Source: JBHGAV01 sp041946685 (GTDB lineage Bacteria > Acidobacteriota > Terriglobia > Bryobacterales > Bryobacteraceae). From it: 64,000 bases of DNA. Below are positions 34,957-44,060 of the stretch, piece after piece. The DNA lies in the NCBI GenBank assembly GCA_041946685.1, contig JBHGAV010000006.1, forward strand, positions 50,362 to 114,361. Reading direction: 5' to 3'. A model generated the notes under the pieces. It ran no database searches and was not told where the DNA came from. It saw only the letters and a list, made by a program, of their open reading frames with translations. Positions within the stretch are counted from its first letter, which is position 1, and each line of letters begins with the position of its first letter. The translations under genes and the position numbers were made by a program.

Positions 34957-36432
34957 CTACAGCCCGGCCGACTCGAACAACACTACGTAGACGTCGCCGA
35001 ACTGCCCGACACGGCGCCAGCGCCAGCCGGCCAGTTCATAATGGCTCGCGAACCACTTGCGCCAGAAGCCGGCTTGCCCGGCGCCGCCGTAGATGATGAA
35101 GCGCCCCGCCTTGATAAGGTCCTGCTCCAGCGTCTGCCGGGCGTACGCCTGCCCCTCCGGGGACTCCTTGAAGGGAAGCCGGTACAACCGGCCTTGCACC
35201 GCGTACACGCCTAGGTGCGGGTACATGAAACTGGGGATCGGGTAATCCGGATACCAAGCCGGCGGCTGCGCCTCCACCACCGGGCTGGGGCAGACGACCG
35301 GCAGTTGCTCCTCGGCCTGCAACTCATTCACCGCGCGCGCCGCCGACCTCCAGTCCGAGTTGTGGTGCGGCGGCCACATCGTGCCCCACCGGCCCAGCAG
35401 CAACAGCACGCCCACGCCTAGCACCGCCGCTGACGGCTTCCAGAGCCTTGGTGGAAGGAAGAGCGATGCGGCGGTGACCGCCGCCAGCGCCGCTCCCGGC
35501 AGCGCTACCGACAGGTACCTCGATACGAACAGGCTGTTGCCCGTGAGCCAGGAGAAGGCGTAGATCGCCAGCGGGTGAACCACCCACCACCCCAGGATCA
35601 GGCTGAGAGCGCCCCAGGCCGGCCACGGCGCGCCGCGTGGCCACTTCCGCGCGCGGCTCAGGATCGCAAGCGGCACGCACAGCGTCGCCATCAGGCCTAG
35701 TTTCAGCGAGTAGATCAGTTCCTTGACGGCCGGCGGAGGCACGATCACGTGCGCCTCCGCGTCCCTGAGGAGCGCGCGCGCGGTGATCGCCACCGGGATC
35801 AGCGACGCCCCCACCAGCGCCATCACGCCCGCGATGGCCCGCCAGCTCACCTTAGTGTCCCTTTGCCACAGCCTCGTTGCTGCGTACACCGGATAGATCG
35901 TGTAGAAGGGCCAGTAGATCAGGTGGACCCTCCATAGCAGGGCGGCCGTCAGCGCGAACAGCGCCGCCTCGCGCCACTCGGCCGTGTCCAACCAGCGGAT
36001 CAGGAACCACAGGCTCGCGGCGGCCAGGCACGTTCCGAGCGCGTAGGGACGCGCGTCCGCCGCTTGGTAGTTGAAACCCCTGAGCGCGAGACAGGCAAAG
36101 GCCGCCAGCCAGCCGGCGTCGGGGCAAATCAATCTCGCCGCGATGCGTGCGATCAGCCACAGCGCCAGAGCCAGGGCCAACACCGACGGGACGCGGTAAG
36201 CGACTTCGGAAAAGCCGAGCAGCCTCTCGGAAAGCCACGGCAGCGCGTAGTAGATGCTCGCCGGGACCTGCGGCGCCACGCTCAGCGATGCATGGTCCGG
36301 CCCGTGGCGCACCACCAGCGCTGTCACCATCTCGTCCACCCAGAAGCTGGAGCCGAGCGGCATCAGCCACAGCCGGGCAATGCACAGAGCCAGAACCGCT
36401 CCCAGCAACGCTGTCCACCTATGGGATGACAC
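34957..36432 (-). CDS. GT-C membrane glycosyltransferase (GT39/ArnT-like)
   Basis: A 491-residue protein with about ten membrane helices and a soluble C-terminal part from residue 345. The first loop carries the Asp-Glu pair (FWVDEMV, Asp33-Glu34) that is essential in protein mannosyltransferases and ArnT-type enzymes. It should transfer a sugar from a polyprenyl-phosphate donor on the outer face of the inner membrane. The start is GTG at 36432, immediately after the TAG of the MOSC-MogA gene, so it is the last gene of the molybdenum operon although its job looks unrelated. Similar proteins are encoded at 44120 and 48666. Confidence 0.85.
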   Translation of the reverse strand: MSSHRWTALLGAVLALCIARLWLMPLGSSFWVDEMVTALVVRHGPDHASLSVAPQVPASIYYALPWLSERLLGFSEVAYRVPSVLALALALWLIARIAARLICPDAGWLAAFACLALRGFNYQAADARPYALGTCLAAASLWFLIRWLDTAEWREAALFALTAALLWRVHLIYWPFYTIYPVYAATRLWQRDTKVSWRAIAGVMALVGASLIPVAITARALLRDAEAHVIVPPPAVKELIYSLKLGLMATLCVPLAILSRARKWPRGAPWPAWGALSLILGWWVVHPLAIYAFSWLTGNSLFVSRYLSVALPGAALAAVTAASLFLPPRLWKPSAAVLGVGVLLLLGRWGTMWPPHHNSDWRSAARAVNELQAEEQLPVVCPSPVVEAQPPAWYPDYPIPSFMYPHLGVYAVQGRLYRLPFKESPEGQAYARQTLEQDLIKAGRFIIYGGAGQAGFWRKWFASHYELAGWRWRRVGQFGDVYVVLFESAGL

Positions 36433-37389
36433 CTAGACCCGCTGCTCCGTCCTGCCGCAATCCGAAGGATCGCCGCGGAGCTTCGCAAGGCCGTGCTCCA
36501 GCGCCGGGAGGATGACCTGGAGGTTCTCCACCGCTCCCCGCTCCGAGCCGGGCAGGCTGACAATCAGCGTGTGGTTTCGGATGCCCGACACCGCGCGCGA
36601 GAGCATGGCCGTGGGCGTCAGTTCCAGCGACGCCCGGCGCATCGCTTCATCCAGCCCCGGCGTGGGCCGGTGGATGACTCTGGCGACGGCCTCGGGCGTG
36701 ACGTCGCGGGGGGCGAATCCCGTCCCGCCCACCGTGACGATCATGTCGATCGAGTGTCCGTCGCTGTAGTGTTCGAGCAGCTTCGCGATCCCGTCCAGTT
36801 CATCCGGGACCACCTTCGCCGCATAGATGTGGACCGGCAGCCTTCCGGTGAGCAGCCGCTCCACCGCCGGCCCCGCCGTGTCCACGGCTTCACCCCGCGA
36901 GCAACGGTCGCTGACCGTTAGCACCACGGCCTGAAAGTGGATCCGCGGCACCGTCTCCACAATCTCCACCTCATCGCACGCCGCGACCGTCCCGCTCCGG
37001 AGCACCCTCGCGAACACTCCGAGGCGGGGCATGATGCAATCGCCCGCCTGGTAGTAGATGGCGCAGCGGCTATGGCATTCCTTGCCGAGCTGCGTGACTC
37101 CCAGCTCAGCTTCCGCGCCCAAGCGCAGGCGGCTGCCCAGCCCGAGCGCGCCGAGATCCACCCCGGCCACCACCAGGTTCTCGGCGAAGTCCCCGAAGGC
37201 CAGGTCGGGGAGGCCGCTTTGCCGCATGGTCTCGATGTCCTCGGCGGCCAGGATGCTGACCTGCCGGTGTCCGGGTCCCGCGTGGCCGTCGCCCTCGATT
37301 CCATGACCGGCGATGAACGTGGCCTTGGGCTGCGGCGATTTCCGCTGGCCTTTCTGAGCGCCGGTACAAATCGCCTCAACTCTTCCCAC
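36433..37389 (-). CDS. MOSC domain fused to molybdopterin adenylyltransferase (MogA-like)
   Basis: A 318-residue fusion. Residues 1-145 are a MOSC domain with the core segment GKECHSRCAIYYQAGDCIMP. Residues 150-318 are a MogA/MoaB domain: VLTVSDRCSRGEAVD, VTVGGTGFAPRDVTPEA and the closing LPGSERGAVENL. MogA adenylates molybdopterin before metal insertion by MoeA; MOSC domains handle sulfur or bind the cofactor, for example in sulfuration of xanthine oxidase-type cofactors. The fusion in an operon for such an enzyme therefore fits. Start GTG at 37389 overlaps the end of moaC by 14 bases, with AAGGGAG upstream. Confidence 0.9.
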   Translation of the reverse strand: MGRVEAICTGAQKGQRKSPQPKATFIAGHGIEGDGHAGPGHRQVSILAAEDIETMRQSGLPDLAFGDFAENLVVAGVDLGALGLGSRLRLGAEAELGVTQLGKECHSRCAIYYQAGDCIMPRLGVFARVLRSGTVAACDEVEIVETVPRIHFQAVVLTVSDRCSRGEAVDTAGPAVERLLTGRLPVHIYAAKVVPDELDGIAKLLEHYSDGHSIDMIVTVGGTGFAPRDVTPEAVARVIHRPTPGLDEAMRRASLELTPTAMLSRAVSGIRNHTLIVSLPGSERGAVENLQVILPALEHGLAKLRGDPSDCGRTEQRV

Positions 37390-37867
37390 GCGACTTGTTC
37401 TCCCTTCGCCAGGTTCCGCTCTTGCCGCCGGTTTTCTCCAGCAGCCGCACCGGTCCTATCTCCACGCCCTTGCCGGCCGACTTGACCATGTCGTACACGG
37501 TCAGCGCCGCCACGGACGCCGCCGTCAGCGCCTCCATCTCTACGCCGGTCTTTCCTTCGCACGCGACGAGAGTTTCCAGGCGAACCCGGTCTCCGTCCAG
37601 CGTCGCCTCGACCTCCACGACGTCCAGCACCAGCGGGTGGCACATCGGGATCAGCTCGCCGGTGCGCTTGGCGGCCAGGATGCCGGCCAGACGCGCCGTC
37701 TCCAGCACATTTCCTTTGGCGACGCTTCCGCTCCGCCGCAACATGGCGGCAATCTCCGGCCCGACGTTCACCCAGGCTTCGGCCCGCGCCGTGCGTCTTG
37801 TCGGTGTCTTGTCCGCCACGCTGACCATCCTGGCCCTGCCGCTCGGAGAAACGTGTCTCAGTTTCAC
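37376..37867 (-). CDS. moaC: Cyclic pyranopterin monophosphate synthase
   Basis: A 163-residue MoaC. The hallmarks KGNVLETARLAGILAAKRTG, LIPMCHPLVL and CEGKTGVEMEALTA are present, with the catalytic lysines in KSAGKGVEIG. It completes the MoaA-initiated conversion of GTP to cyclic pyranopterin monophosphate. Start GTG at 37867, three bases after the TAA of moaA, and overlapping the MOSC-MogA gene at the other end. Confidence 0.95.
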   Translation of the reverse strand: MKLRHVSPSGRARMVSVADKTPTRRTARAEAWVNVGPEIAAMLRRSGSVAKGNVLETARLAGILAAKRTGELIPMCHPLVLDVVEVEATLDGDRVRLETLVACEGKTGVEMEALTAASVAALTVYDMVKSAGKGVEIGPVRLLEKTGGKSGTWRRENKSRGKS

Positions 37868-37870
37868 CGC

Positions 37871-38830
37871 TTAGCCCCCGATCCCAACCATGGCCCTCGG
37901 CTGGACGAACTCGCTGCCGTGGCGCTTCGTATCCAGCGCCCGCTCGATGGCCGCTGTCAGCGCCGGGACGTCCGGTCCCGGATGCGCTCGTAGCAGAGGA
38001 GCCAGGGGGACACCTTCGTTGCGCCCCAGACAGCCGATCAGCACGCCTTCCGTGGTCAGGCGCAGCCGCCGGCAGCCGGCGCAGAACGGCATGGTCGTGG
38101 GAGAGATCAATCCGACGATCGCTCTCCGTCCGCTGCCATCCTCGGCCACATAGTCCCTGCTGGTGTTCTGCGGGCCGGTGGGATGCGGCGTGAGCCGGAA
38201 CTCCGTCTCCAACCTGGCCAGCACTTCCGCGCTCGGTACGAACAGTTCCTCGAAGCGCGCGGCCGCCTCCCCGATCGGCATCAACTCCAGAAACCGCGCC
38301 TGGCAGCCGTGCCGCATCGCGAATCGAACCAGGGCCGGCGGCTCGTGATCGTTCATGCCGCGCAGCACCACCATGTTGAGTTTCACAGGCGCAAGCCCGG
38401 CGCGCTGCGCCGCCTCGATTCCCCCGAGCGTTTTCTCCAGGACCCCGCCGTGCGTGATGGATGCGAACGTCGCCGACTCCAGGCTGTCCAGGCTTACGTT
38501 CACTCGCCGCAGGCCGGCCCGCTTCAGAGGCTCGGCCGTCGCCGCCAGGCGCTGCCCATCGGTCGTCAACGCCAGGTCGGGCGTGCCCTGAGCGGCCAGC
38601 ATCGCAACCAGACTCTCGATCTCCGGGCGAATGAGGGGCTCTCCGCCCGTGATCCGTATCTTCTTGAGGCCGTATAACCTTCCGGCCAGCCCGGAGAACT
38701 CCGCGATCTCCTTGAACGAAAGGCCGTCCCCGCAGGTTCGCCTTGTCGCGTGGCCCGAAGGCGCGCAGTACACGCACCGCAGCGCGCAACGATCCGTCAC
38801 CGAAACCCGCAGCGAGACGGGGCCCGTCAT
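37871..38830 (-). CDS. moaA: GTP 3',8-cyclase, radical SAM
   Basis: A 319-residue radical SAM enzyme. The N-terminal cluster is CALRCVYC (Cys15, 19, 22); the GEPLIRPEI segment and C-terminal cluster MPFCAGCRRLRLTTEG with IGCLG supply the second 4Fe-4S site. It starts molybdenum cofactor synthesis from GTP. The family N-terminus fixes the ATG at 38830, which overlaps the TGA of moeA by four bases (ATGA). A longer frame upstream is antisense-like and rejected. Confidence 0.96.
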   Translation of the reverse strand: MTGPVSLRVSVTDRCALRCVYCAPSGHATRRTCGDGLSFKEIAEFSGLAGRLYGLKKIRITGGEPLIRPEIESLVAMLAAQGTPDLALTTDGQRLAATAEPLKRAGLRRVNVSLDSLESATFASITHGGVLEKTLGGIEAAQRAGLAPVKLNMVVLRGMNDHEPPALVRFAMRHGCQARFLELMPIGEAAARFEELFVPSAEVLARLETEFRLTPHPTGPQNTSRDYVAEDGSGRRAIVGLISPTTMPFCAGCRRLRLTTEGVLIGCLGRNEGVPLAPLLRAHPGPDVPALTAAIERALDTKRHGSEFVQPRAMVGIGG

Positions 38831-40038
38831 GGCAGCGGTCTCCAGGGCCGGAACTCGACCAGTTCTCCGGCCGCGAATTGCGTCCGCTCCGGCGGCAGCA
38901 GGATCACGCCGTCGGCATGACCCGCCGACACCAGGTCGCCGCTGCTGGCCGACCGCACCGGACGCACCGACAACCCGGCCGGTCCCCGTTCCAGACGGGC
39001 CACCTTGCACCACAACCAGCCGCCTTCGCTCCGCGCCCCTTCGGCCAGGGGCAGCGGGTACGACACCCGGCATTCTTCGAACTTGCATCCAGCCAGCCGG
39101 CGCAGCGCCGGTAGGGCGAACTCGTGCAGGGCCGTGAACACCGAGAGAGGATTCCCGGGAAGCCCGAAGATGTGCCGGTCGCCCGGCGCCGTCGCGTATA
39201 GCGTCGGTTTCCCCGGTCGCATCCTCAGCTTGTGAAAACGTATCTTCGCCCCCGCTGCCTCGATCGCGTCCGGAACGTAGTCGTAGGCCCCGGCTGAAAC
39301 CCCGCCCGTGAACAACACCACGTCATGACGGCTCAAAGCGCGGCGAAGGGTGGCCACAAGCGCCGGTTTCCGGTCAGCCACCAGTTTGGAATGGACTCCG
39401 GGGAATCCCCACTGCTCAAGCGCGGCGCACACTGCGGGGCCGTTTGAATCCCGTATCTCGTGCGCCCGCACGCGGTCTGCAACCCGGCGCAGTTCCGTAC
39501 CCGTGCACAGGACCGCGACCCGAGGTTGCCGGTGTACCTTCACGCTCGCCATGCCCACCGCCGCCAGGACGCCGATCTGGCCCGCGCCGATGCGGCAGCC
39601 GCGCGCCAGCAAGACAGCGCCTTTGCGCGAATCCTCCCCCCGCCGCAGAATATGCGCCCCTCGCATTTCCTGACTCTTGATTGTAACCAGACCTTCGCGC
39701 TCTTCGGTCTGCTCGACCATGATCACGGTGTCGGCGCCCGGCGGGATGTTCGCCCCGGTCATCACCCGCACCGCCGTCCCCGCGGTCACTCGGGGGCGCT
39801 CCGGGCTCCCCGCTGCAACTTCTCCGGCAACCCGCAGCACACAAGGCTCCCGCTCGAGATCCGTATGGCGGATTGCATATCCGTCCCTGGCGGAACGGTC
39901 GGCAGGCGGCAGCTCCCGGTCGGCGCGAACGTCCTCGGCGAGCCAGCGGCCCAGCGCGGCCTCCAGCCGGACCGCCGCCGCCTTCATGGGGCGCACGCGA
40001 TCGCCGAGGATGGCCCAGGCTTCCTCGGGTGTGGTCAA
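38827..40038 (-). CDS. moeA: Molybdopterin molybdenumtransferase
   Basis: A 403-residue MoeA of normal length. Motifs: DRSARDGYAI, VMTGANIPPGADTVI, LFTGGVSAGAYDYVPDAI and MRPGKPT with FGLPGNPLSVF. It inserts molybdate into adenylated molybdopterin. The start is TTG at 40038: GGAGAGGA lies just before it and the family N-terminus (TTPEEAWAIL) begins there; upstream in-frame sequence has no family similarity. It follows the FAD subunit gene by 8 bases and overlaps moaA by four bases. Confidence 0.94.
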   Translation of the reverse strand: MTTPEEAWAILGDRVRPMKAAAVRLEAALGRWLAEDVRADRELPPADRSARDGYAIRHTDLEREPCVLRVAGEVAAGSPERPRVTAGTAVRVMTGANIPPGADTVIMVEQTEEREGLVTIKSQEMRGAHILRRGEDSRKGAVLLARGCRIGAGQIGVLAAVGMASVKVHRQPRVAVLCTGTELRRVADRVRAHEIRDSNGPAVCAALEQWGFPGVHSKLVADRKPALVATLRRALSRHDVVLFTGGVSAGAYDYVPDAIEAAGAKIRFHKLRMRPGKPTLYATAPGDRHIFGLPGNPLSVFTALHEFALPALRRLAGCKFEECRVSYPLPLAEGARSEGGWLWCKVARLERGPAGLSVRPVRSASSGDLVSAGHADGVILLPPERTQFAAGELVEFRPWRPLP

Positions 40039-40046
40039 TCCTCTCC

Positions 40047-41018
40047 TCAGGCCAACGCCGCGAGTGACTCTTCCAGCACGCCGCGAACCATCAGAACCTT
40101 GTATTCGTTCTTTTCCAGCGGGGAAGCGCCTTTCACGGCCGCCTCGCCAGCCGCGGCTGCCGTTGCTGCGTTCAGGCTGTTGCCCACCACAGCTTTCTCG
40201 GCTTCCGCCGAGCGCCACGGTACGGGAGCCACGCCGCTGAGCACGATGCGTGCCGAGCCGACCTTGCCGCCGGAGACCGCGAGGTAAATCGCCGCGCCCA
40301 CGGTCGCGAAATCGAACGCGCCCCGTTCGCGGACCTTGCGGTACATGCTCTTCGCCCCGGCCACGGGCGCAGGGAGCAAGATCTCCGTGACGACGTCGCC
40401 CGGTGCCAGTACCGTCTCGTTCGTCACGCTCTTTTCAGGCAGGACGTAGAACGACGAGATGGGTATGGTCCGCGTTCCCCTGCTCCCCACGATGGTCACC
40501 CTGGCGTCCAGCGCCATCAGGGCCGGCGCTACGTCCGACGGGTGAACCATGAAGCACGGAGCGCCGCCGAAGATGCAGTGGAACTCGTTCTCCCCGGCCG
40601 CCGCGAAGCACGCGTCCCCCCCCTTACGCAGGCATTTAAAACCGCCGCGGTAGTACCAGCAGCGGGAACGCTGGCAGATGTTACCTCCAATGGTCCCCTG
40701 GTTGCGCAGTTGAGGGCTCGCCACCGAGGCCGCAGCCTGGGCCAGAACCGGGAACGAGTTTGCGACCCGCTTGTCCTCGGCCACTTCGGTGAGGGTTGTC
40801 ATGGCGCCGATTCGCAGTCCGCCTCCCGGCCGGTCGCTGATCCCTTTCAGTTCCTTGACGCCGCTGAGGCTCACCACCGTGCTCGCGGTGAAGATCTCGT
40901 CCCGCAGGCAGCCCAACAGATCTGTACCGCCGGCCATGATCCGGGAGCCCGGCCTGGCGCTGCTGGCGGCCGCTTCTCTAACCGATGCCGCACGTTGATA
41001 GGAGAATCTCTGCATCAT
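40047..41018 (-). CDS. FAD-binding subunit of molybdenum hydroxylase (PaoB/YagS-like)
   Basis: A 323-residue FAD subunit. FAD-binding loops IMAGGTDLLGCLR and QGTIGGNICQ are seen. Between residues about 115 and 150 is a cysteine-rich insertion (ICQRSRCWYYRGGFKCLRKG, DACFAAAG), the mark of the E. coli PaoB branch that carries an extra 4Fe-4S cluster. It should pass electrons between the 2Fe-2S subunit and an acceptor. It lies between the large subunit gene (gap of 3 bases) and moeA (gap of 8). Confidence 0.92.
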   Translation of the reverse strand: MMQRFSYQRAASVREAAASSARPGSRIMAGGTDLLGCLRDEIFTASTVVSLSGVKELKGISDRPGGGLRIGAMTTLTEVAEDKRVANSFPVLAQAAASVASPQLRNQGTIGGNICQRSRCWYYRGGFKCLRKGGDACFAAAGENEFHCIFGGAPCFMVHPSDVAPALMALDARVTIVGSRGTRTIPISSFYVLPEKSVTNETVLAPGDVVTEILLPAPVAGAKSMYRKVRERGAFDFATVGAAIYLAVSGGKVGSARIVLSGVAPVPWRSAEAEKAVVGNSLNAATAAAAGEAAVKGASPLEKNEYKVLMVRGVLEESLAALA

Positions 41019-41021
41019 GGC

Positions 41022-43271
41022 TCACCCCCGTCCCTTTCTCTTTGCTAGCGCGCTCAGGACCTTCGCTGTCGTGATCGGCCCGTCGGTAATCCGAACCCCC
41101 GTGGCGTTATAGAACGCGTTCGCGATCGCGCTTGCCGCCGGGATCGTGGCCGGCTCCCCCAGTCCCTTGGTGCTGGTGGTGGAAGCCTCGTGGTCCTTCA
41201 GGTCGACATGAACCACGCTCATGTCCGCCGGAACGTCCTTGGAGGTCGGAATCTTGTAGTCGTGCCAATTGGAGTTGGCCATCTTACCGGTAGCCGTGTC
41301 CATGATGCGTCTTTCGATCAGACCGTAGCCGATGCCCATGGTCATGCCGCCGATCACCTGGTTGTTGAAAGTGAACACGTTCATGACCCGTGCGCTGTCC
41401 TGCGCCCCGAGCATGCGCAGGACTTTCACCTCGCCGGTGCGCGTGTTCACTTCCACTTCCGCAAAGTGCGTCGAGAACGGCCGGATCTCCTTGTCCGGCA
41501 CGTTCGGCCCGCGCACTCCAACGCCCACCAGCACGCGGTTGGTTTGCAGGGCCGGGAGCTGGCCCACCTGGATCTTCGGGTTGCCGCCCGGCCCCGTGAT
41601 CACGCCGTTCGACAGCGTGAGATTATCGACGTGAACTTTCAACTGGTCGGACGCCATCGCCAGCAGCTTGGATTTCACCTCCAGCGCGGCCGCCCTTACT
41701 GCCGGAGAGTCGGCCTGCACGGTCTTGCTGCCCCCGCTGGGCCCGGTGTACTGCGTGGTCCCCGTGTCCGCGTTCTCGACTTCAATTTGCTCGAGTGGAA
41801 CGCCCAGTTCCTCGGCAACCACCTGGGCCATGACGGTTTTTGTCCCGGTTCCCAGGTCCGCCGCTCCGATGTTGAGGTGTACGCTGCCGTCCGGGTAGTA
41901 CCGGACGATCGCCGTCGACGGAGGCCCGCCCGGAGATCCCCACATGCCGCTGGCTACTCCCACGCCGCGGACAATGTGCCCGGTTCCCTTGGGCCGCTTG
42001 CGCGCCTCCGCCCAGCCGAAGGCCTTGGCGCCTTCGGTCAGGCACTGCGGAAGGCCGTTGGATGTGTACGGCCTGTTGCCACGGGCCTGGCAGACCATCG
42101 AGATGTTCTTCAGCCGGAATTCCACCGGATCCATGCCGATCTTCTCGGCCAGCGCGTCCATCATCTGCTCGAGCGCCCAGTTGCCTTGCGGGAAACCGGG
42201 GGCACGGAACGGACGACTCGGTCCGGCATTGATCATCACCGACTGTTCGGTCACCCTCACATTCGGGCACTTGTACAGATCCAGGAACTGGTACGCGGCC
42301 GAGTCCCTCCCGGGGTATCCGCCGACCTCGTTCGTTCCGGTCATCTGGAGGGCGGTCAGGGTCCCGTCCTTCTTGACGCCGGCCTTCACACGAATCGAGT
42401 GGGCGGGCCTGTTTCCCACGCACAGGAAAGTCTCCTCCCGGGTCAGAAAGAGCTTCACCGGTCTGCGCGTCTTCCTGGCGAGCAGCGCGGCCATCACGGT
42501 GTACTTGCCGCATTGCAGCTTGCTGCCAAAGCCGCCGCCCATGTAGTGCCCGATGACCCGAACCTTACTCAAGGGCAGCTTCAAAGAACTGGCCAGCGTG
42601 CTCTGGACTGAGAACACCCCCTGTGTCGTGTCCCAAACCGTCAATTCGTCCTCGTCCCACTTGGCCACCGACCCGTGCGTTTCCAGGGTCGTGTGTATCT
42701 GGCAGGGAGTGCCGTAAGTCTCCTCCAGGACGACGTCCGCCTCCGCGAACCCCTTGTCCACGTCTCCGCGGGCCGTCGTGGAAGCCTGTCCCGAGAGATT
42801 GCCGCTCTGGTGGCCACTCGGCGCGCCGGGCTTCATGGCGTCCGCCATGTTGGTGACGTGGGGTAGTTTCTCGTACTCCACCTGGATCGCCGCCACCGCG
42901 TCCCAGGCCTGTTGTGGGTTCTCAGCGGCGACGACCGCGACCTCTTCGCCCTCAAACCGGCAGTGCGGATCGAACAGCCGGCTGGAAGCCGGGCCGCCCG
43001 GCCCCCCATACCAGGAGATCCTCGCCTCCGGGTCGGCGTCCGAGAGCACGGCTCGCACGCCGGGCATCTTGAGCGCCTTGGAGATGTCCACCTTCTTGAC
43101 CATGGCGTGCCCGTAAGGGCAGCGCAGCGTGGCCGCATATAGCATGTCCGGCAGGATCACGTCCATCGGGTAGACGGCCTTGCCGCTCAACCTCTCGTCG
43201 GCGTCGATCCTTGGGATGGCCTTGCCGACTACCTTCGTCTCGCCCCACGGTCTTGGGTTCATGTCCGCCAT
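41022..43271 (-). CDS. Molybdopterin-binding subunit of xanthine oxidase-family hydroxylase (PaoC/YagR-like)
   Basis: A 749-residue large subunit. The N-terminal PGVRAVLSDADPEARI domain, the cofactor-binding HYMGGGFGSKLQCGKY and FRAPGFPQGNWALEQ segments, and the catalytic base Glu706 in KGLGEPATIP are all present. The enzyme oxidises an aldehyde or N-heterocycle by water-derived hydroxylation. It has no signal and would be carried to the periplasm with the Tat-directed small subunit. It is set 3 bases from both neighbours. Confidence 0.94.
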   Translation of the reverse strand: MADMNPRPWGETKVVGKAIPRIDADERLSGKAVYPMDVILPDMLYAATLRCPYGHAMVKKVDISKALKMPGVRAVLSDADPEARISWYGGPGGPASSRLFDPHCRFEGEEVAVVAAENPQQAWDAVAAIQVEYEKLPHVTNMADAMKPGAPSGHQSGNLSGQASTTARGDVDKGFAEADVVLEETYGTPCQIHTTLETHGSVAKWDEDELTVWDTTQGVFSVQSTLASSLKLPLSKVRVIGHYMGGGFGSKLQCGKYTVMAALLARKTRRPVKLFLTREETFLCVGNRPAHSIRVKAGVKKDGTLTALQMTGTNEVGGYPGRDSAAYQFLDLYKCPNVRVTEQSVMINAGPSRPFRAPGFPQGNWALEQMMDALAEKIGMDPVEFRLKNISMVCQARGNRPYTSNGLPQCLTEGAKAFGWAEARKRPKGTGHIVRGVGVASGMWGSPGGPPSTAIVRYYPDGSVHLNIGAADLGTGTKTVMAQVVAEELGVPLEQIEVENADTGTTQYTGPSGGSKTVQADSPAVRAAALEVKSKLLAMASDQLKVHVDNLTLSNGVITGPGGNPKIQVGQLPALQTNRVLVGVGVRGPNVPDKEIRPFSTHFAEVEVNTRTGEVKVLRMLGAQDSARVMNVFTFNNQVIGGMTMGIGYGLIERRIMDTATGKMANSNWHDYKIPTSKDVPADMSVVHVDLKDHEASTTSTKGLGEPATIPAASAIANAFYNATGVRITDGPITTAKVLSALAKRKGRG

Positions 43272-43274
43272 GAC

Positions 43275-43892
43275 TCACCTCCCCGCCTTCTTCAGTTCCG
43301 CAGCCCGGCGAACTGACTTGAAGATGTGCGCGTATGCCCCACAGCGGCACAGGTTGCCGCTCATGCCGTCGCGTATCTGCTCGACACTCGGGTCGGGATT
43401 CTTGCTCAGCAGCGCTTCTGCTGCCATCATCTGTCCGGGTGTGCAGAAGCCGCACTGGTAGCCGTCCTCCAGGCGGAAGCCCTCCTGTACGGGCCCGAGC
43501 TTTTCGCCCTGCATCAGTCCTTCCAGCGTGGTGATCTTTGTTCCGGCGGCCTCCAGCGCCAGCGTCATGCAGGAGTACCGCGCGACGCCGTCGATCAGCA
43601 CCGTGCAGGCGCCGCACTCGCCGCGCTCACAGCCCGGCTTGGTGCCGGTCATGCCCAGCCGGTCGCGCAACACATGCACCAGGGTCCACCTGGGCTCAAC
43701 CATCAGCGTGTGGTCCACACCGTTCACGTTCAGAACCACCTTGACCAGGTCGCTCTCCACGAGCTTCTGAGCCTGTGTCTCTGCGGGGACGGTCAGCATC
43801 GCGGCCCCGGTTGCTCCCGCGGCGGCGGTCCCAAAGAATCCTCTTCGGCTAAGTGCTGTCCGACCTTGCTCTTGGTCGCTTGATTTGTCCAT
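43275..43892 (-). CDS. Tat-exported 2Fe-2S subunit of molybdenum hydroxylase (PaoA/YagT-like)
   Basis: A 205-residue protein with a twin-arginine leader (LSRRGFFGTAAAGATGAAML). The first 2Fe-2S cluster is CERGECGACTVLIDG with Cys88, 93, 96 and 108; the second is at Cys147/150 (CGFCTPGQ) and Cys182/184 (NLCRCGAY). As in E. coli PaoABC, only this subunit carries the export signal, so the assembled enzyme is expected in the periplasm. ATG at 43892 with AAGGAG upstream. It is the first gene of the operon, with a promoter-like sequence before it. Confidence 0.94.
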   Translation of the reverse strand: MDKSSDQEQGRTALSRRGFFGTAAAGATGAAMLTVPAETQAQKLVESDLVKVVLNVNGVDHTLMVEPRWTLVHVLRDRLGMTGTKPGCERGECGACTVLIDGVARYSCMTLALEAAGTKITTLEGLMQGEKLGPVQEGFRLEDGYQCGFCTPGQMMAAEALLSKNPDPSVEQIRDGMSGNLCRCGAYAHIFKSVRRAAELKKAGR

Positions 43893-43971
43893 CGGCTTCT
43901 CCTTCACGGCCCCCTGCGGCCGTGCGTCTTCCGGATCCGGCGTTGGCCCGGAGCATGAGGACGTCACTGAG

Positions 43972-44000
43972 ATTCTTGTACAATCGAACACCGGAGTCAA
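43972..44000 (-). promoter_or_regulatory. Probable promoter of the molybdenum hydroxylase operon
   Basis: On the minus strand TTGACT (43995-44000) is followed after 17 bases by AAGAAT (43972-43977). Transcription would start near 43965, about 70 bases before the first gene. The -10 is weak. A TACAAT on the opposite strand (43979-43984) could serve the divergent glycan island, but no good -35 goes with it. Confidence 0.45.
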
Positions 44001-44060
44001 GGGCGCGTAACTCCGCCTGGCTGTCGCGCCGCCGGCGGTTTCCGACTTGAAGGGGTAACG

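Noticed and set aside
36918..38789. Open frame of 623 codons on the minus strand.
   Set aside because: It lies in another frame across MOSC-MogA, moaC and moaA, which carry all catalytic motifs; the translation is low-complexity.
41190..42611. Open frame of 473 codons on the plus strand.
   Set aside because: Antisense to the molybdopterin subunit gene with a full set of motifs; no ribosome site or motif in the plus frame.
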